In this document: piece after piece, positions 58,928-64,000 of the stretch
Position numbering within the stretch: position 1 is the stretch's first letter
How the letters are laid out: each line of letters starts with the position of its first letter
Assembly: GCA_021234155.1 (NCBI GenBank)
Contig: JAJEKV010000005.1
Location: forward strand, 10,840,572-10,904,571
Direction of reading: 5' to 3'
Length of the DNA: 64,000 nt
From: Isoetes taiwanensis
Lineage: Eukaryota > Streptophyta > Lycopodiopsida > Isoetales > Isoetaceae
Made by a program: the position numbers and the translations under genes
Notes under the pieces: model-generated
The model's input: only the letters and a program-made list of their open reading frames with translations
Told to the model about the DNA's origin: nothing
Database searches by the model: none

Positions 58928-61900
58928 ATGGCGTCTGGCGGCTGCTCCGGCGATGAGCCTCAAGCCGGGGGCCGTGGTGGAAGAAGGGCTACCAAAAAAA
59001 ATGGAGCTGCCCATAACAATCATACCCTTCTTTCTTTTATGATTAAACCTCATTCATCAACAATCGATCCTCAAAACGGGACCCATCTTTGCAAGTCTTC
59101 ATTCCCCCCCAACAATGCAGGTAAGCAATTATGATTTCAGTGCGTAATTCATGAATAGAGGGTCATACTCTTCTGTCAACTTAGCAGGAAACTCTGTACC
59201 AGAGGATGCAAAGCAGAATTTAGATCCTAGAAAAGGGTTTGAAGGGAACTCCGATGCAATTGTTCCCGAGATGGTCAAAACCAATTTGGAGGCGGAAGGT
59301 CAGGTGGGCTGTGTGACAAAAGGATCTATTGGGCTTCATAAGGAGGCAAATTGTCACTCCCCGTTTGAATCAGTAGATCGGGTTAAAATTAGGAACCAGG
59401 ATGGTAACGAGGATGATGCAGTAATAGAGTCCCTGACTGGTTTTGCCAGGGATGGATCAAACGAACTGGATTCGGGAAGAATTGAAAGTGGCAGTATGGG
59501 TCCTTTGTTGGATATTTCGGATGAGCCACATTTGAAAGCTTCTATGCGGGTCAGCACTATTTTCAGGCTTTATTTTTATAATTTGCACAGTCCTGTCACC
59601 AGCCTTCTTTGTTCTTCTAGTATGGCTTAATTCACTATTGTGAATTCTCTCATGGGCACATTCTCTTTACTTTCACATGCTATAACATAGTTTGAAAAAA
59701 CATAATCTGTAATTGTGCATTGAAGATGGTAATTTTGATATTTTAAATATGCCAGGAAATGGACAGCACAACGGGTCTAATTCAATGTTCAGAATTGACC
59801 GAAGTAATAGTTGATAAAACTGAAACGCTCCCAAGGAGAAGGAGAAGCCGAAAAAAGTCCTCTTCTACCGCTAAAACTTCTGGGCAGTTTCAGACTGAAG
59901 AAAATGGTAGATCGATACTCTAATTCCTAGGAACAAATTTTTTGGAAGTGTTCAATGTTCCGTTCTTGTGCATTTCTAACAATTAGATGCAAACTGCAGA
60001 AATATGTCCAGATAAGTTTCCTAAGGAGCCAACAGAAGAAAAGGAAACTAACCATTGTGGAAACTTGCAATCTAGCCAAGGATCAGGGGAAAATGGTGTT
60101 GCTGCATCTTCAGGTTTGTTGTGAGCAGATTCTTAGATTTTCGCTATAAGTTTTGTTAACTTAATATTTTTGTTTGCATACTTTAGATAACAGGAGGGTT
60201 TTCCTCCTGGAGATTCTGTATGTGTTATGGTCTCATAGACCCTTCGGGTCTTACGTAGATGTTTAATTAATCCTTCCTTCCCTCCCTCCCTCCCAAATAA
60301 AGATTCCTTATAGTTTTCTGTTCTCTCACTAATTTCTTACAAAATTACAGATTTCTTTCTTCCAGTGTCAAAAAAGAGGAGCCGAAAGAAATCACTTAGT
60401 TCTCATGTCCAGGAAAAAGGACCTTCCAAATCTGGGAAAAATGGAAAGAGTAGCACCATTAAAGACGAGGGCATTGTTGTCAAAGATTTTCTGGATTTTG
60501 ATCATGAGTTATGGAAGGAAGCTAGACTTGCAGCTGAGGTAATGTTAATATTGTAAGTACGAAGAGTATACTAGTATGTAGAAATGGTCTATCAGTTAGT
60601 TCATGTATCACACACACGATCTTAAGACGAGTGGCCAAAGAAAATTGAGCATGCCATTCTTGTTAATATAAATGAATTGTTCTAAGTCTAAGGGAATCAA
60701 TGAATTCAATAGGCAATATAAAGCCATTAAATCAGGTTAAACTATGCGGATTGCTCAGGTGTCCTTTGGCCGTTGACTCCATAAAACTTGGCATCACGTC
60801 CTCTAGTGCTTCTATCCTGCCACATTGTGTAACGTGTGACAAATGTTTATGCTTTGAATTTTTCATTGAATTCTCCAAGTTTGTACGCAACCAGACATTA
60901 TAAGGGCCAATTTTCAAGATAAAAATGTTCTCCCGAAGGTTATTCTAGTTAAGATGGATATAGGCAATGACGGTGAAATAGACAGCTCAGATTTGACAAT
61001 GACTCATTGTTTATTTTCTTATGATCTTTTACCAGGAAAATGCACGGTTAAGTGCTGGCAAGCCTACACATCCATTCTTTTTGAAGCACAAGATATCGTC
61101 AACAACTATTTCAACTACAGGTTCTGAACAAATAGCTTCTCAGGCAAATTTGGTTGGTGAACCGAGAGTGTTGTCACCATCCCCACCTTTACATGTCACT
61201 CAAGCTTGCATTGACTGCCATGTGGGTCCACTTTTGATGTTTGCATACTCCATCTAGATTGAGTTGAACATATTAATTGGATTTTACCATGCTTAGCTGT
61301 TGTTTCTTTTACTGGTCCAGAGCACAGCTGAAGAGCTCAATTGGAGGGAATTTGCTAGTGGAGCATTAGAAAAAGAATCCCATTTACTTTTCACTTCTGA
61401 AAGCAGAAGTTGCAGCATTGGGGATTTGAAGCTTGTGGATAGATGTTCTGCACAAGCTTATTCTAACAGTTTGCTATCCATAGAATATTCGTCTGAGCAA
61501 GGCTTGATGGAACTCTCTGATTACTTGAAGGTGCAGCATTGAACAGACTATGTTTTTGACACTACTTAAATGAGTCACTAAATTTGATAATACGCCTTTC
61601 TAGGTTTCAGAAAGCTGTGAAGCAGACTTTTGTAAAAGCTGGTCACTTGAAAGCCTAAAGAAGCAGTATGTTCACTGTCCCAATTTTGTGCCATTTTCTC
61701 TTTCTTAAATGCAAGTCAAATGTGATTGATTAAGGATTTGAACAGGCTTTTTGCATATGCTTCCCGTAAAGTTAGAAGTTGTTCTGACAGCAACAGTGCA
61801 CCTGGGGAGATGTCCAATGACATCCAGAATGCTCTATGGACAGATGGCTATCAGCCAGGATCTGCAGAACAGGTTTGTTGAACAGGATCTTCATCATAAT

Positions 61901-64000
61901 GTTGGTAATTATTTCTGTACTGACCTTTCTATTTCGAAATTGTGAATGTTCAGGTTTGTGGAAATAAATGCTCTGTTAAGTTTCTCGATGATTGGCTTCA
62001 TGACTGGCGGGAAAAGATTATTTCTGAGAAAAAGCAAGGGGATCCTTGTGTTATGGATGACCTTTCTAAGCCCCTGCGAGATGATGATTGGGGGTGGTTT
62101 GAAGATGATAGTGATGAAAACAGCATAAACGAGGAAAATGTACTACATAATGCACTATTAATAACCGGACCTGTTGGGGTAAACTCAAGTGCTCTTTCTT
62201 AGCAAGCAAAAGCTAGCAGTTAGTCTCTGTGTGATTACTCAAGCATCTCAATTGTTGTCTTGCTTTCTCTGCCATCTATTTATATTGTTGTAATGCTTAT
62301 GATTGTGGTGGAGTTTATAGTGTATATTAGGCACTTCTAATCTATTGCTATTTGGCCCATCATGGTAATGATTTGTCCGAATAAATTATTACTTTTAACT
62401 AATGAACATACATTTTTTTCATTGCAGTGTGGGAAATCTGCTGCTATTTATGCATGTGCGAGAGAACAAGGTTTTGCAGTAATAGAGGTGTGTCCTAATT
62501 ACAGCCATGTGCTATTGACTTATATTGCTTTTGAGTACCTATAAGCAGTTGAAAATTATTATTCTTGACATGTAACATCACAGATCAACACGTCCGATGT
62601 AAGGAGTGGAGCTCTATTAAAACATAAATTTGGGGAGGCCTTTGAATCTCATGGATTGACCAAATGGTTTGAGAACAGCTGCCTTCCCTTCTGTTATAAG
62701 GTTACTGCAGTCTCTGTTGGTCCTTAGATGAAATTTCCACCATTAATACAGTCGAACAAGCAGATACATTTACAAAAGGTTCAACCTAGTTATTTTACTT
62801 TTCAGGTCCAGTGAGGATCGCAACAAGGCTGACAATAAGGATACGAAAAACGGTGGTGCTGCAAAGAAAACGGCTCTCTCTGACAAAAAGGGGATCAAGA
62901 AACAGAAGAAACAACCAAAACAAACAAAACAGCAATTAGACACAGGCCTTCCTCAATGTGGCTCAGAGAATTTTAAAGGAAAGATGACCTTAATTTTGTT
63001 TGAGGATGTTGATACCATTTTTGAAGAGGACCGAGGATTTATGTCAGCTGTGGTGCAGCTTGCAAGAACAACCAAACGTCCTATCATTTTGACAAGCAAC
63101 AGTACGTTTACTTTGTTGGTTATTGTGATAAGCCACTCCATGTTTCTTTTCTTATCTGGTTGACAAACTTATCACCAGGGTCAAAGCCTCTTCTTCCACA
63201 TATGCAGACACTCCATCTTGAGTTTTCTCGACCATCAATTCCCGAGTTAGTAAAGCATGGTTCTATGGTAGGTTTAAAAGTCTTAACTCTTGTTTCAAGG
63301 TGCACTCACTTTAATTGAGTTTAAGACCAACAGTCTCCCTTTTACAGGTATGCATATCAAAGGGGGTTCCACAGAGCCCTTGGATAATTGAGTGCATTGT
63401 CAAAGATTGTCAGCAAGACCTGCGGAAGATGATGACATTTCTGCAGTTCTGGGGACAAGGGCTTCCTTCCGGTTTCCATGAATGCAGGACTAACCATTCT
63501 GGGATGGGAGCAATGTATAAAGCTTCCTGTATGTTAACGGATTCAGCACATGTCTATTTTGGGGAATATTGTGCTGCTGAACAAGAAGCTAGTTCTGCTA
63601 TGTCAACTCCACATCAAAATATTCCCGATTTTTCCAAATACACTATGATGCATAATGCGAAGGACGTATTAAGCAACACATGGCCTGTCAATGCTCAATG
63701 GCTTATGGAATCTGATGTTCATTACTATATTATGCCCCATCTTCTTCCCATAAGTTTTCCATGTCATTTATCCAAAATAATTGCAGAAAGGATAACAAGA
63801 ATTGCTGAAGAGTTAGGACATATGGAAGAAATGAGAGCTGCACAATCTGTCAAATTAAAATATGATGCTATTGAAGATGCTCGAAAGTTATTGAAGAAGT
63901 GCAAGAGGACTGCAAAATATGCAGATAGCCAAGAGGATAGCATATATGAAAGTAGCCCAGGAACTGCCAGTCCTTATGCAAGGAAACGGCATCGTTCTGT
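58928..64000 (+). CDS. ATAD5/ELG1-like AAA+ ATPase (PCNA unloader), 3' end beyond window
   Basis: Exons: 58928-59120, 59188-59549, 59756-59906, 60000-60113, 60351-60538, 61036-61221, 61321-61530, 61604-61665, 61746-61872, 61954-62178, 62428-62487, 62584-62666, 62806-63101, 63179-63267, 63348 to beyond 64000. Every junction has GT/AG and keeps frame, giving about 1000 residues so far. Features: PIP-like NHTLLSFM (~30-37); basic clusters RRRRSRKKS and KKRSRKKS (probable nuclear signals); LWTDGYQPGSAEQVCGN (~518-534), the RFC-box-like lead-in; Walker A GPVGCGKS (~603-610, split by an intron); Lys-rich insert (~665-690); Walker B region LILFEDVD (~715-722); sensor-1-like RPIILTSN. In yeast and animals ELG1/ATAD5 replaces RFC1 in a clamp-loader complex that removes PCNA from DNA. 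The ATG at 58928 is the first in-frame ATG that keeps exon 1 in phase. No breaks were seen. Confidence 0.92.

Overview
This is land-plant nuclear DNA from a repeat-rich, probably large genome. The evidence is spliced genes and gene fragments of plant type (an LRR receptor kinase, a formin FH2 domain, a sulfate transporter exon, mitochondrial ribosomal protein mS35 and an ATAD5/ELG1-like AAA+ protein), plus Ty1/copia and Ty3/gypsy elements primed by initiator-Met tRNA. The exact lineage cannot be read from the sequence. Abundant decayed repeats and a fragment with Pmp-type beta-helix repeats would fit a non-angiosperm, but this is a guess.

Layout. 1-0.75 kb: decayed LRR receptor kinase (-). 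2.0-8.3 kb: block with a decayed formin FH2 gene (+), bracketed by 44-45 bp direct repeats. 9.5-10.2 kb: GC-rich cluster of a dispersed motif, followed by a broken beta-helix gene fragment (10.6-11.3 kb). 12.87-24.72 kb: LTR element on the minus strand (LTRs about 1.8 kb, PBS, PPT) with no recognisable pol. 24.7-32.5 kb: composite repeat structure with inverted AT-rich arms, a 105-110 bp satellite, three tRNA-derived SINE-like copies, heat-shock-element-like arrays and 10-bp periodic DNA. It encloses a Ulp1-type SUMO protease pseudogene and an mS35 gene fragment. 33.0-46.3 kb: Ty3/gypsy element (+) with gag, pol and two long unassigned ORFs after pol. 46.3-51.6 kb: mostly non-coding, with a gypsy RNase H fragment and one sulfate transporter exon. 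51.75-57.37 kb: nearly complete but broken Ty1/copia element (-). 58.9 kb to the right edge: the only intact host gene, an ATAD5/ELG1-like PCNA-unloader homologue, with 15 exons visible.

Main points. The copia element and the 12.9-24.7 kb LTR element are flanked by direct duplications of about 108 bp and 46 bp, where 4-6 bp is expected. In copia, LTR divergence and flank divergence are similar, so the duplication appears as old as the insertion. The gypsy element carries an uninterrupted 760-codon ORF of unknown family whose C-terminus is encoded inside the LTR. All four stops interrupting its gag-pol frame are TAG at plausible Gln (CAG) positions, which suggests decay by deamination of methylated CHG sites. 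The composite element combines captured gene pieces with arrays of 11-14 contiguous nGAAn modules.

No rRNA gene, canonical tRNA gene or CRISPR array was seen. All calls rest on reading the sequence and remembered family motifs; no database search was run.
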